Numbered from the stretch's first letter, positions 33,007 to 41,607 are shown. The stretch is DNA of 64,000 nucleotides from CAZAQK01 sp964535825 (GCA_964535825.1 CAZHUC010000002.1:1-64000); one strand, 5' to 3'. A program made the numbers and translations. Notes: a model not told the origin generated them from the sequence alone.

Positions 33007-34398
33007 ATGGCAATTCGTTACATATCCACGCGTGGCACTGCGCCTACGCTTACTTTCCGCGAAGCGGTACTCGCTGGCCTTGCCAGCGATGGTGGTTTGT
33101 ATGTGCCAGAATCCATTCCGGTGCTGTCGGCCGCAGAAATGAATGCACTCAAGCAGGCCTCCTACAGTGAGCTGGCCTATGCGATCATTTCGCGTTTCAT
33201 CGACACCTCATCCGTGCCGGCTGATGTGCTTAAAAAGATCATCACGGAATCCTATGCCACCTTCCGTCATCCCGAAGTTGCACCGCTTAAAAAAGTAGGC
33301 GATGTGCATGTGCTTGAACTTTTCCACGGCCCAACACTCGCCTTCAAGGATTTTGCATTGCAGTTCCTCGGTAGGTTGCTTGGTTATATCTTCTCTACCT
33401 CGAACGAACATGCAACTGTGGTCGGTGCGACCTCAGGGGATACCGGATCAGCGGCGATAGCCGGTTTTGCCGGCCGCCCTAATATGAATATCTTCATCAT
33501 GCACCCTAAGGGCCGCGTATCGGATGTGCAGCGCAAGCAGATGACGACCGTGGCGGATGCTAACGTGCATAACATTGCGATAGCAGGCACGTTCGATGAT
33601 TGTCAGGATATCGTGAAAGCCCTGTTCAATGATGTGCAATTCCGCAGCAAGCATAAGCTGATCGCAGTGAATTCCATCAACTGGGCGCGCATACTGGCGC
33701 AGGTTGTGTATTATTTTTATGCGGCGTTCAAACTGGGTGCACCAGAAAAAGCAGTGAGCTTTACTGTGCCGACCGGAAATTTTGGCGATATCTACGCAGG
33801 CTATATCGCAAAATGCATGGGCTTGCCGGTGGAAAAACTGGTCATCGCGACCAACCAGAATGATATTCTGGCACGCACGCTGGAAACCGGTGAATACAGC
33901 ATGGGCGGCGTTTCCCCTACCCTTAGCCCGAGCATGGATATTCAGATCTCCAGCAATTTCGAACGCCTGCTCTTCGACCTGCACGGACGTGATGGAAAAG
34001 TTATCGCTCATAAAATGACCCAGCTCCGCAGCGAAAAGAAACTCACGCTTTCACCTGATGCCTACGCGCAGTTCAAAAATGAATTCGCAGCTGGCTCTGC
34101 CGATGACGCCGCAACGCTTGCAACCATCAAGAACGTACATGCAAACACAGGTGAGCTACTCGACCCACACACCGCTGTGAGTTATGCCGTAGCACTTAAA
34201 CTAAGATCGGCCACACCGATGATCGTGCTGGCCACCGCGCATCCTGCCAAATTTCCGGATGCCGTAAAGAAAGCATGCGGTGTGCATCCTGAACTGCCTG
34301 CTTATCTTTCTGACCTGTTCAGCCGCCCTGAGCGCATGGATGCATTGGAAAATGATAAGAAAATTGTTGAATCTTTTATTGAGTCTCACACGAAATGA
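33007..34398 (+). CDS. thrC: Threonine synthase
   Basis: PLP enzyme making threonine from O-phosphohomoserine. The 463-residue length and the opening RYISTRGTAPTLTFREAVLAGLASDGGLYVP are of the long, proteobacterial/fungal ThrC type. The PLP lysine lies in GPTLAFKDFALQFLG, and the phosphate-binding GATSGDTGSAAI follows. Its last four bases overlap the start of the peptidase gene. Confidence 0.96.
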   Translation: MAIRYISTRGTAPTLTFREAVLAGLASDGGLYVPESIPVLSAAEMNALKQASYSELAYAIISRFIDTSSVPADVLKKIITESYATFRHPEVAPLKKVGDVHVLELFHGPTLAFKDFALQFLGRLLGYIFSTSNEHATVVGATSGDTGSAAIAGFAGRPNMNIFIMHPKGRVSDVQRKQMTTVADANVHNIAIAGTFDDCQDIVKALFNDVQFRSKHKLIAVNSINWARILAQVVYYFYAAFKLGAPEKAVSFTVPTGNFGDIYAGYIAKCMGLPVEKLVIATNQNDILARTLETGEYSMGGVSPTLSPSMDIQISSNFERLLFDLHGRDGKVIAHKMTQLRSEKKLTLSPDAYAQFKNEFAAGSADDAATLATIKNVHANTGELLDPHTAVSYAVALKLRSATPMIVLATAHPAKFPDAVKKACGVHPELPAYLSDLFSRPERMDALENDKKIVESFIESHTK

Positions 34399-35654
34399 CC
34401 TACCAACTCGCCACCTTAGATAACGGCCTGCGGGTCGCCACGGAATTTCTGCCCGGCGTTGAAAGCGTTGCCATCAGCATCAGCACCAACGTGGGCGCGC
34501 GCTACGAAACCGATAGAACCAACGGTATCTCGCACCTGCTGGAACACATGGCATTTAAAGGCACAAAAACCCGCAGTGCCAAAGATATTGCCGAAGCATT
34601 CGATAATATCGGCGGCCAGATCAATGCCTACACCTCGATGGAACATACGGTGTATTACGCAAAGATACTGAAGGAGAATATCGAACTCGCGGTCGAGATA
34701 CTCGGCGATATCATGAAGAATTCTGTATTCGATAGAGACGAGCTTGAACGCGAAAAAGATGTCATCATTCAGGAAATAGCGATGCATCACGATTCACCGG
34801 AAGATCTCATCGTGGATTATTTCGATGATGTCGCATTCAAGAACCAGCCGCTTGGCCGCTCGATCCTTGGCACGGAAGAATTAGTAGCGTCATTTACTCG
34901 CAATGATGTGATGGGCTATATGCATACCTATTACACACCTCAGAATATGGTGATATCTGCAGCAGGAAATCTCAACCATGCTGAATTCGTGCGCCTTGTA
35001 AGCACCTATTTCTCATTTGCTGATTCCGCAACACCACCTGCCTGCCTGGATGCCATATATCGCGGTGGTGATGCTCGCGTTACCAAAGATCTTGAGCAGC
35101 TGCACCTGATCATCGGCCTGCCTGCGATCACCATTCATGATCCGCGCTATCACACGCTACAGCTTTATTCCAACATACTGGGCGGTGGCATGTCCTCGCG
35201 ACTGTTCCAGGAAGTGCGTGAGAAACGCGGCCTTGCATACACCGTATATTCTTCTGCTTCGTCGTATGTTGATTGTGGTGTAGCCGGCATCTACGCTGCG
35301 ACCAATGCGGAGAAAGCAGGTGAACTTTCCGGTGTACTGTGTGAACAGATTGCAGGCATGGCACGCGCCATCCGCCCGGAAGAACTATCCCGCGCGAAGA
35401 ACCAGCTGAAAGCTGAATTGCTCATGGCGCGTGAGAATCCACAAAGTGTTGCCTCATGGATCGGCAGACATCTGCTGACCTTTGGCACATACAGGCACGC
35501 GGCTGAGATCATTCGTCGTATCGATGCGGTTACGCTGGATGATGTGGGAAGCCTGGCAGCAGAACTCACCAAGGGCAAACTGACCGTTGCAGCACTGGGC
35601 GATATCTCGCAAGTACTGCCTTACGAAGACCTAAGCACAAGGCTGGCAGCGTAA
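34395..35654 (+). CDS. M16 family zinc peptidase (mitochondrial-processing-peptidase-like)
   Basis: A 419-residue insulinase-family protein with an intact HLLEH zinc motif (His47, Glu50, His51) and the third ligand Glu127 in VIIQEIAMHH, at the family's 76-residue spacing. The second domain (about 215-400) includes the LYSNILGGGMSSRLFQEVREKRGLAYTVYS motif. Related to the beta subunit of mitochondrial processing peptidase and to bacterial PqqL-like proteins. It overlaps thrC by ATGA, and its 3' end overlaps the convergent gshA by 24 bp. No signal peptide. Confidence 0.93.
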   Translation: MTYQLATLDNGLRVATEFLPGVESVAISISTNVGARYETDRTNGISHLLEHMAFKGTKTRSAKDIAEAFDNIGGQINAYTSMEHTVYYAKILKENIELAVEILGDIMKNSVFDRDELEREKDVIIQEIAMHHDSPEDLIVDYFDDVAFKNQPLGRSILGTEELVASFTRNDVMGYMHTYYTPQNMVISAAGNLNHAEFVRLVSTYFSFADSATPPACLDAIYRGGDARVTKDLEQLHLIIGLPAITIHDPRYHTLQLYSNILGGGMSSRLFQEVREKRGLAYTVYSSASSYVDCGVAGIYAATNAEKAGELSGVLCEQIAGMARAIRPEELSRAKNQLKAELLMARENPQSVASWIGRHLLTFGTYRHAAEIIRRIDAVTLDDVGSLAAELTKGKLTVAALGDISQVLPYEDLSTRLAA

Positions 35655-36902
35655 GCGCCGTTCTTTCTCTTCTATTCCATATTGCTCACGAGGAGCGGCC
35701 AGTGCCGCCAGCGCTGCGATCAATCCGAATGAGCGGAAATGACACCCGACCACAGGTTGCTTGTCTGATGCTTTCTCATCTTCATCGCACATACCAGTAA
35801 ATTCTACACCGGCGGCATTCAGATTATTCTGCGCATCGCGCTGACCGTTGATACGGTACATGCCGCCCACCGGCAAGCCATCCACCATATACACCATGGG
35901 TTCTGCCGGCTTGTCATCCACCCGGTCGATCGTCGGGATACCTTCCTGGATAATCACTTCATTCACCTGCGCACCTTCTTTGATCGTGTGCATCTTGTTG
36001 CGATCTTTTTTGTTGAGCTCAAGCATTTCACTACCGGAACGAACGGTCATGATGCCCATACCATATGTACCGCTATCGGCTTTTACATACACATACGGAT
36101 CATCCTTAATACCGTACTGGCTGTGTTTCTCGCGTGCAGCGGCCAGCACTTTATCAACACCTTTTGCCACGCAATCAAGCCCGGTGCGTTCCTTAAAATC
36201 AACTACACCGCATTGATAGAATTCTGCGTTGATCAACCAGCTATCCAATCCGAATTCTGCACTAAACGATTTTACCAATGTCTGGTACGCACAAAAATGC
36301 ACACTCTTGCGGCGCTGCCACCAACCCTTTTGTGGCGACGGTATAACAGGCTGGCTTATGTTCTGTATGACATCTGGAATGCCCTTTGTCATATCGTTAT
36401 TCATCAGCACCACATCAGGAATGAATCCGCCATCAGCTACGATGCGGCCATTTTCTTTAGCAAGCGCATATTCCACGATCTCGTTACCTGCGGATGTGGT
36501 GAGCTTCATCGGCTGGCCCTTCTCTGCGATAAGGCTGCCGATCACCACCTCCACGCCTGCATCTTCGAGAATATTTTTCAGACACCAGAGGTTCTGCAAA
36601 TAGGAAAGATTGCGTGTGTGGTTCTCAGGAATGAGCAGTATTTTTTTTGCCGCGGGGAATCGTTCCGAAAGCAACGATTGAAAATACCGCCCCGCACGCT
36701 CAGTCGCCGCTGGCGACAGATTATTAAATCCCGCCGGGAACAGGTTGGTATCCACAGGCACAAGGCGCTTGCCAGAATGCCTTAGATCGACCGATGTATA
36801 AACGTAAGGCGATGCTTGCCTGCGCTGTGCTGCCAGCCACTGCTCCACTGCATCCCCTTTGGTTTCAAACAGGGTGCGAATCTGGCTTAGAATTTCCGAC
36901 AT
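35631..36902 (-). CDS. gshA: Glutamate-cysteine ligase, TIGR02049-type
   Basis: First enzyme of glutathione synthesis, 423 residues. The pattern CSVDLR-like YTSVDLRHSGKRLVPVDTNLFP, LIPENHTRNLSYLQNL, GWWQRRKSVHF and YVKADSGTYGMGIMTV matches the ATP-grasp-like GshA group found in Acidithiobacillus, Neisseria and Betaproteobacteria rather than the plant-like enzyme of most Alphaproteobacteria. The order ubiA-rsmE-gshA is the alphaproteobacterial one, so the gene may have been replaced in place. A stop overlap of 24 bp with the peptidase gene is unusual. Confidence 0.92.
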   Translation of the reverse strand: MSEILSQIRTLFETKGDAVEQWLAAQRRQASPYVYTSVDLRHSGKRLVPVDTNLFPAGFNNLSPAATERAGRYFQSLLSERFPAAKKILLIPENHTRNLSYLQNLWCLKNILEDAGVEVVIGSLIAEKGQPMKLTTSAGNEIVEYALAKENGRIVADGGFIPDVVLMNNDMTKGIPDVIQNISQPVIPSPQKGWWQRRKSVHFCAYQTLVKSFSAEFGLDSWLINAEFYQCGVVDFKERTGLDCVAKGVDKVLAAAREKHSQYGIKDDPYVYVKADSGTYGMGIMTVRSGSEMLELNKKDRNKMHTIKEGAQVNEVIIQEGIPTIDRVDDKPAEPMVYMVDGLPVGGMYRINGQRDAQNNLNAAGVEFTGMCDEDEKASDKQPVVGCHFRSFGLIAALAALAAPREQYGIEEKERRLRCQPCA

Positions 36903-36907
36903 GCTAT

Positions 36908-37660
36908 TTATGCTCCGAATGCAGGTTTTTTATCCCAATCACCACACCATGCCTGAATGCAGGCTAGCGCAGCGATGGCAGCGGTATCCGCGCGCAATAT
37001 ACGCGCGCCCATGCCAAAAGGCTTTATGAATGCCTGCTGTTTCAGTATCTTTTGCTCTTCCGGTGTGAAACCACCTTCTGGCCCTATCAGCAATGCTTTT
37101 GGCGTATGCGCCATGGTTGAAAGCAACGATCCTATCGGCACACCACCACCCGTTTCATCCGCATATAACAACTCACGTCCTGACCAGTTTCCCAATATAT
37201 CGGTAAGATCCCTCGGAGTTTCAAGATGCGGCACATCCAAACGTTCACATTGCTCAGCAGCCTCTATTGCATGTGCTTGCATTTTCTCCATATTCAGGCT
37301 GCGCACAATGGTGCGATTGGTAATGGCAGGAATGATGCGTGACACGCCAAGTTCCACCGCTTTTTCTATCACCATGTCTGTTTTGCCTTTGATGGGTGCG
37401 AACACCAGCCAGAGGTCCGGGCTTGCTTCCTGCCCGCGCAGTTGCTTTTGCAGCAACAGATGAACATGTTTCTTATCCTGCCGGGTGATACTGGCAAGCC
37501 ATTCACCGTCCGTGCCATTGAACAGCAGCAATGCATCACCCTCACCAAGACGCATGACCTGCGCAGCGTAATGGGATTGTGGTACAGACAAAGTGAGTTG
37601 TGCGCCGGGCGACAGCACATCCGGCACGTAGAGGCGTATTTTCTTCCTGTTTGCATTCAT
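36908..37660 (-). CDS. rsmE: 16S rRNA m3U1498 methyltransferase RsmE
   Basis: SPOUT-class methyltransferase of 250 residues that modifies U1498 of 16S rRNA. The start MNANRKKIRLYVPDVL at 37660 is chosen; the open frame continues to 38071 but that part lies over ubiA on the other strand. PUA-like N-terminal domain to about residue 75, then the SPOUT domain with the knot motif LIGPEGGFTPEEQ and ARILRADTAAIAAL. It is 5 bp upstream of gshA on the same strand, so the two probably form one unit. Confidence 0.95.
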   Translation of the reverse strand: MNANRKKIRLYVPDVLSPGAQLTLSVPQSHYAAQVMRLGEGDALLLFNGTDGEWLASITRQDKKHVHLLLQKQLRGQEASPDLWLVFAPIKGKTDMVIEKAVELGVSRIIPAITNRTIVRSLNMEKMQAHAIEAAEQCERLDVPHLETPRDLTDILGNWSGRELLYADETGGGVPIGSLLSTMAHTPKALLIGPEGGFTPEEQKILKQQAFIKPFGMGARILRADTAAIAALACIQAWCGDWDKKPAFGA

Positions 37661-37738
37661 GCGCGGCACTATACATAATTCAAATGCCATCAGGAAGCAC
37701 GAATCCGGCTGGTAAAACTCCCTGCTGCCATTATAACT

Positions 37739-38584
37739 ATGCCTATGAATTCGCCCTATCTTCGCCTTATGCGTTTGCACCAGCCGGCAGGTATCCTGCT
37801 GCTGCTTTGGCCATGCTGGTGGGCGCTTGCGCTGGCGTCGCATGGTATGCCTCCGCTGGATATATTCATCCTGTTCGGTATCGGCGCGATCCTGATGCGT
37901 GGTGCAGGATGCATCATCAATGACATCGCAGACCGGAAGTTCGACCCTCTCGTGGAACGTACCAAAACCCGCCCGCTGGCCAGTGGCGAACTTAGCCTGA
38001 GACAAGCGATAAGCTTCCTGTTGCTGTTGCTTATGCTTTCGCTTGGTATCGCGATATTGCTTGGCTGGCATGTGGTGCTCTGGGCGGCCACTTCACTGAT
38101 ACCTGTTGCCATATATCCTTTCATGAAGCGTATCAGCTGGTGGCCACAACTGTTCCTTGGTCTTACATTCAACTGGGGTGCATTGATGGGCTGGGTTGCC
38201 GTGCGTGATGCCATCGAGTTACCAGCACTGCTGCTATATGTCGGCGGCGTATTCTGGACATTGGGTTATGATACTATCTACGCCCACCAGGATAAGAAAG
38301 ATGATGCGATGATAGGCATTAGATCCACCGCCCTGCGTTTGGGGGATGCCACCTTACCAGCTATCCGGGTTTTTTATGGAATATCTGTTTCATGCTGGGC
38401 CATGGCGGGCATCCTGTGGCACACGGAAGGGATGTTCTATATTTTCCTGATCCTCGTTCTTTGCCATTTTATCTGGCAAATTAAAGGGGTTAGCCTGAAC
38501 GATCAGGCCTCATGCCGAAAATTTTTCATTTCCAATGCCTTTCAGACAGGTTTTTTGATGTATCTGGCGTGCCTGAACGCATAG
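37739..38584 (+). CDS. ubiA: 4-hydroxybenzoate polyprenyltransferase
   Basis: Membrane prenyltransferase of 281 residues that attaches the polyprenyl tail in ubiquinone synthesis. Eight or nine hydrophobic segments; the first Asp-rich motif NDIADRKFD (about residues 60-68) followed by RTKTRPLASG, and the second motif DTIYAHQDKKDD near 185-196, bind the pyrophosphate through Mg2+. Divergent from rsmE, 78 bp apart. An in-frame Met two residues in is a possible start. Together with ubiK it shows aerobic respiration with ubiquinone. Confidence 0.93.
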   Translation: MPMNSPYLRLMRLHQPAGILLLLWPCWWALALASHGMPPLDIFILFGIGAILMRGAGCIINDIADRKFDPLVERTKTRPLASGELSLRQAISFLLLLLMLSLGIAILLGWHVVLWAATSLIPVAIYPFMKRISWWPQLFLGLTFNWGALMGWVAVRDAIELPALLLYVGGVFWTLGYDTIYAHQDKKDDAMIGIRSTALRLGDATLPAIRVFYGISVSCWAMAGILWHTEGMFYIFLILVLCHFIWQIKGVSLNDQASCRKFFISNAFQTGFLMYLACLNA

Positions 38585-38711
38585 CATCATATTGTATTAT
38601 ATAAATAATACGACGCATTATTTTCCATAGCGCATTTTAATAAAAATTTACCTTTCTCCTGTAGAATCAATAGAGTTGTAACGAAAAAAACGCGGATGGG
38701 ACTAGAACCAA

Positions 38712-40067
38712 ATGTTTTTTCAAAGATCCATTCCTGACCGCGGCGAGGAAGAACATAAGAATAAAAAAACACGCATGACGAATTCTCCCGACTCACCGCA
38801 GGCGCAAACCGGTTTTGGTTTTTCTTACCCTGGCAACTTTTCAAAGTTGCTGGACGATTCCATCAAGCTGGTGATTGATAATCATACCTCCGGTTCACTC
38901 ATCCTGGTGTCTGTAACCAATCTTGCGATGATCATCAGTGCGTATGGTCATGATACGTCTGAATGCGTAATGCAGGACCTGACCAATATGATCAAGGCGA
39001 TCCTCTCTGAGAATGACAAGATCGAACGCCTCCAGCGTGACCAGCTCGGCATTATTTTACTCGGTACATATCCGGAAGAAGCGCAAAGCATTGCAGAGCG
39101 CATTCACAATATCATCATCAATTTTGGTCGCGATAATTTTGACACCGCATCCCTGCATATTATCGGTGTTGTCGGCAGCGTGAATTTCCCGCTGGAAACA
39201 GCCAGTGCGCATGATGCGCTGGATAAAGCCTATGTTGCGGTCAATTGTTCGAACAGCGTGCCTTGCCGCACGTTCGAGATGACTCGCCATGAAGCAGATC
39301 TGAGCCGCCAGCAAATGGGGCTTGCGAATTACCTGCTGCGCGCATTCAAAGAAAAACGCCTGCGCATGGCCTACCAGCCAGTGATCGAAAGCAAAACAGG
39401 TAAGACCGCTCATTACGAAGCACTCTTACGCATGGTTAGCCAGAACGGTAAGATCAGTTCAGCCGGCGCATTGATCCCGGTGGCAGAAAAAATGGGATTG
39501 ATCGACATCATCGATACGATGGTGATGGAAATGGTGATAGAAGAACTGCGCAATTCACCAGACGTAACGCTGGCGTTCAACGTTTCCAACAACACGACAG
39601 AAAATGCAGCATGGCTTGAAAACATTGCCTCGCTGCTAAAAGAGACACCGGATATCGCGCAACGCCTGATCGTAGAGATCACAGAAACCGCCGTGCATCG
39701 CGATCTGCGCCGCACTGCGTTCTTCGTGGCCAGCCTGCAATCCATGGGATGTCAGGTAGCACTCGACGATTTCGGCTCAGGTTATACCTCATTCCGCCAG
39801 CTTAAAGCACTTTCTGTAGACATGGTGAAGATCGACGGTATCTTTATCAAAGACCTCGCCCACTCTGCTGACAACCAGTTCTTCGTCAAAACGCTGCTCG
39901 ATTTTGCACAAGGCTTCGGGCTCAAGACCGTGGCAGAATTCGTGGAGAATGGTGAGATCACCAAGATCCTCATGGGCATGGGTGTCGATTACATGCAGGG
40001 TTATTATTTTGGTAAGCCAGAGAATCATCGCAGCTGGCTGAACGAAGGCGAATACAAGCACGACTAA
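38712..40067 (+). CDS. EAL-domain cyclic-di-GMP phosphodiesterase with degenerate GGDEF-like part
   Basis: A 451-residue soluble signalling protein. Residues about 35-190 resemble a GGDEF fold without the GGDEF motif (the equivalent site reads RDQLGIILLG). Residues about 205-440 form an EAL domain with all catalytic residues visible: YEALLRM, NVSNN, EITETAV, DDFGSGYTS, VKIDGIF, AEFVENG and the final QGYYFGKP. It should hydrolyse c-di-GMP. No membrane helix, so cytoplasmic. ATG at 38712 is used; Met22 at 38775 is an alternative. It overlaps the convergent unknown gene by 4 bp. Confidence 0.88.
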   Translation: MFFQRSIPDRGEEEHKNKKTRMTNSPDSPQAQTGFGFSYPGNFSKLLDDSIKLVIDNHTSGSLILVSVTNLAMIISAYGHDTSECVMQDLTNMIKAILSENDKIERLQRDQLGIILLGTYPEEAQSIAERIHNIIINFGRDNFDTASLHIIGVVGSVNFPLETASAHDALDKAYVAVNCSNSVPCRTFEMTRHEADLSRQQMGLANYLLRAFKEKRLRMAYQPVIESKTGKTAHYEALLRMVSQNGKISSAGALIPVAEKMGLIDIIDTMVMEMVIEELRNSPDVTLAFNVSNNTTENAAWLENIASLLKETPDIAQRLIVEITETAVHRDLRRTAFFVASLQSMGCQVALDDFGSGYTSFRQLKALSVDMVKIDGIFIKDLAHSADNQFFVKTLLDFAQGFGLKTVAEFVENGEITKILMGMGVDYMQGYYFGKPENHRSWLNEGEYKHD

Positions 40068-40588
40068 GAGCGTTGTTTCGCTTCGTCCTTATCCGTGAGA
40101 TCATTAAATGCGCGTGTAAGTGATTTGCTGTTAGCAATGATCAGCAATCCACCGATCGCAATGGTTGCAGCAGTAAAGCCTTCAAGCAGCGCCTTGTGAA
40201 ATTGTGGCTTATAGATATATTCGGATTGATTCTTGATACCGTTCAGCCCTAGCTTTTTCATACGCTCACGGATGGCTTCCGTGTATTCATTTTCCAGCGG
40301 TATTGATTTTGTTTTGAGATCATACGGACTATCGGAATTACGAATATGCTCAAGTGCTTCGAACATTTCTTTTTGCAGTCTGCCATTTTCATGCGTTTCT
40401 ATCACATCATGCAGACCGCCGCGCGCCTTTAGTTTCTGGAAGGTGTAATGACGGATCTGGTTCTTGGTCACCCACCATCCGGAAAACCCGCCAAGCGGAT
40501 ACGCAGCGATCTTCAACACCTTGCTTACGATGTTATCCGGTTCGCCGTTCTTTTTGCCGTTACCGTTGGTGCTTTCGTTACCTGTCAT
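40064..40588 (-). CDS. Unknown protein, paralogue A of a tandem pair (174 aa)
   Basis: Not assigned to a family. It begins with a polar Asn/Gly/Lys-rich segment (about residues 1-20), followed by a hydrophobic segment (KVLKIAAYPLGGFSGWWVT, about 23-41), a charged helical middle and a second hydrophobic segment near the C-terminus (LEGFTAATIAIGGLLIIANS, about 134-153). It shares this layout and motifs (KSIPL, AN.K, AF) with the following gene, so the two are ancient duplicates. Likely membrane-associated. It lies 21 bp downstream of its paralogue on the same strand. Confidence 0.7.
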   Translation of the reverse strand: MTGNESTNGNGKKNGEPDNIVSKVLKIAAYPLGGFSGWWVTKNQIRHYTFQKLKARGGLHDVIETHENGRLQKEMFEALEHIRNSDSPYDLKTKSIPLENEYTEAIRERMKKLGLNGIKNQSEYIYKPQFHKALLEGFTAATIAIGGLLIIANSKSLTRAFNDLTDKDEAKQRS

Positions 40589-40609
40589 CTCTGATCCTGA
40601 ATGTATCGT

Positions 40610-41113
40610 CTAGCTTATACTTACGCTTTGGTCATCACTACTGAACGCATGCGAAATAGTTTTGTTATTTGCAAGCGTAAGCAATGCTCCGACCGCGATA
40701 CCAGCCACGGTCATGAATTCAATCAATACGGCATCTTTCTGGTCAGGGCGCAAAAATTTCCAGCGCTTGCGTGTAGTGCCAAGGCCTGCATACTTAAAAC
40801 GTTCCAGCACCTTTTCATAATGATCCGCATGGAGTGGAACTGATTTTTCAGTAATTTCGTACATTGTCTTTGAATTAGCCGCTTCCCTTGCTTCCTTACC
40901 GATCTGTGTCATTTTTTTATGACGCTCTGTGTCTTTACCTGTCAAATCGGATAGTATGTCGTGATCTTTTACGTTGGCATAGGTGTGGTTAAAGATACTA
41001 CGGCTTGCCACCCAATAACCGCTGACTGCAGCTATAGGCAAGGACAGTATCTTTATGGCTTTACTTAAAAAGCCATTACCTTCAGAATTTCCATTATTAT
41101 CGCCGTGTGCCAT
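40610..41113 (-). CDS. Unknown protein, paralogue B of a tandem pair (167 aa)
   Basis: Companion of the preceding gene, upstream of it on the minus strand. Same plan: Asn/Gly-rich start (MAHGDNNGNSEGNG), hydrophobic segment (KAIKILSLPIAAVSGYWVA, about 19-37), central KSVPLHADHYEKVLERF and a C-terminal hydrophobic segment (FMTVAGIAVGALLTLANNK, about 133-151). Identity between the copies is moderate, so the duplication is old. The region upstream to tRNA-Thr (about 170 bp) holds no gene. Function unknown. Confidence 0.7.
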   Translation of the reverse strand: MAHGDNNGNSEGNGFLSKAIKILSLPIAAVSGYWVASRSIFNHTYANVKDHDILSDLTGKDTERHKKMTQIGKEAREAANSKTMYEITEKSVPLHADHYEKVLERFKYAGLGTTRKRWKFLRPDQKDAVLIEFMTVAGIAVGALLTLANNKTISHAFSSDDQSVSIS

Positions 41114-41280
41114 ATGCTAGGATTTTAACCGTAAACAGGGGCAACCCCCATCTTTTTTTTGTTACAATTCAGTGAAATACAGAAATTATTGTTATTTTAT
41201 CCAGAATCAGTGGGTTATTCTACAGAAAACAGTTGCTTATTTCGCCACATTCCCATAATCGATTATCCCTTCCCTTATGT

Positions 41281-41355
41281 GCCGCTTTAGCTCAGGGGTA
41301 GAGCAACCGCCTTGTAAGCGGTAGGTCGCCAGTTCAAATCCGGCAAGCGGCACCA
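41281..41355 (+). tRNA. tRNA-Thr (anticodon TGT)
   Basis: A full cloverleaf with acceptor GCCGCTT/AAGCGGC, D-arm GCTC-AGGGGTA-GAGC, anticodon arm ACCGC-CTTGTAA-GCGGT with anticodon TGT, variable loop AGGTC, and T-arm GCCAG-TTCAAAT-CCGGC. CCA (41353-41355) is encoded. The T-stem has one A-C mismatch at positions 52-62, which is uncommon. The gene sits between the tandem paralogues and the remnant described separately. Confidence 0.96.
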
Positions 41356-41378
41356 CTCTTTTTCATTGTTTTGCATGA

Positions 41379-41392
41379 TTACAAGGCGGTTG
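41379..41392. repeat. Inverted copy of the tRNA-Thr anticodon arm
   Basis: TTACAAGGCGGTTG is the exact reverse complement of CAACCGCCTTGTAA (41304-41317), which spans the 5' anticodon stem and loop of the adjacent tRNA-Thr. Any read-through transcript of the tRNA would contain its own antisense. Confidence 0.7.
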
Positions 41393-41430
41393 TATTTTGT
41401 TTATGATCCGCTCGCTAACGCTTGCGGTGG

Positions 41431-41478
41431 GCCTTGTAAGCGGTAGGTCACAAGTCTCAAGTCCGGCAAGCGGCACCA
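41431..41478 (+). pseudogene. 3' remnant of a tRNA-Thr copy
   Basis: A 48-nt sequence matches the adjacent tRNA-Thr from the anticodon loop to CCA (41309-41355), with near identity except in the T-arm, where CACAAGTCTCAAGTCCGGC replaces the usual T-arm. No acceptor 5' strand or D-arm precedes it, so it cannot fold as a tRNA. It may be the scar of an integration or of a tandem tRNA duplication. Confidence 0.75.
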
Positions 41479-41564
41479 GGGGAGCTTTTTACCCCCTAAA
41501 ATCCCTATATATCGCCCGCGAACCACTTCAACATACTGTAATTGCGATATTTTTTACAGAACAA

Positions 41565-41581
41565 TTGGCACGGTCCTTGCA
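41565..41581 (+). promoter_or_regulatory. Sigma-54 promoter
   Basis: TTGGCACGGTCCTTGCA contains the sigma-54 consensus: GG of the -24 element (41567-41568) is exactly ten bases from GC of the -12 element (41579-41580), and all conserved flanking bases match. The start point would be near 41592, with AGGAGG at 41595-41600 before the ATG at 41608. A sigma-54 promoter needs an enhancer-binding activator; none is encoded in the window. Confidence 0.8.
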
Positions 41582-41607
41582 TATTCATTCCTTAGGAGGA
41601 ATAAATT

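Noticed and set aside
35988..36785. Plus-strand ORF of 265 codons opposite gshA
   Set aside because: Fully antisense to the ligase and rich in Cys/His/Phe, typical of shadow translation.
37661..38071. N-terminal extension of RsmE up to 38071
   Set aside because: It overlaps ubiA on the other strand, and the extra 137 residues do not resemble RsmE.
40064..41600. Genomic island bounded by the tRNA-Thr remnant
   Set aside because: No integrase or transposase, and the flanking genes look like the rest of the chromosome; the duplicated segment is only 76 bp away from the tRNA.
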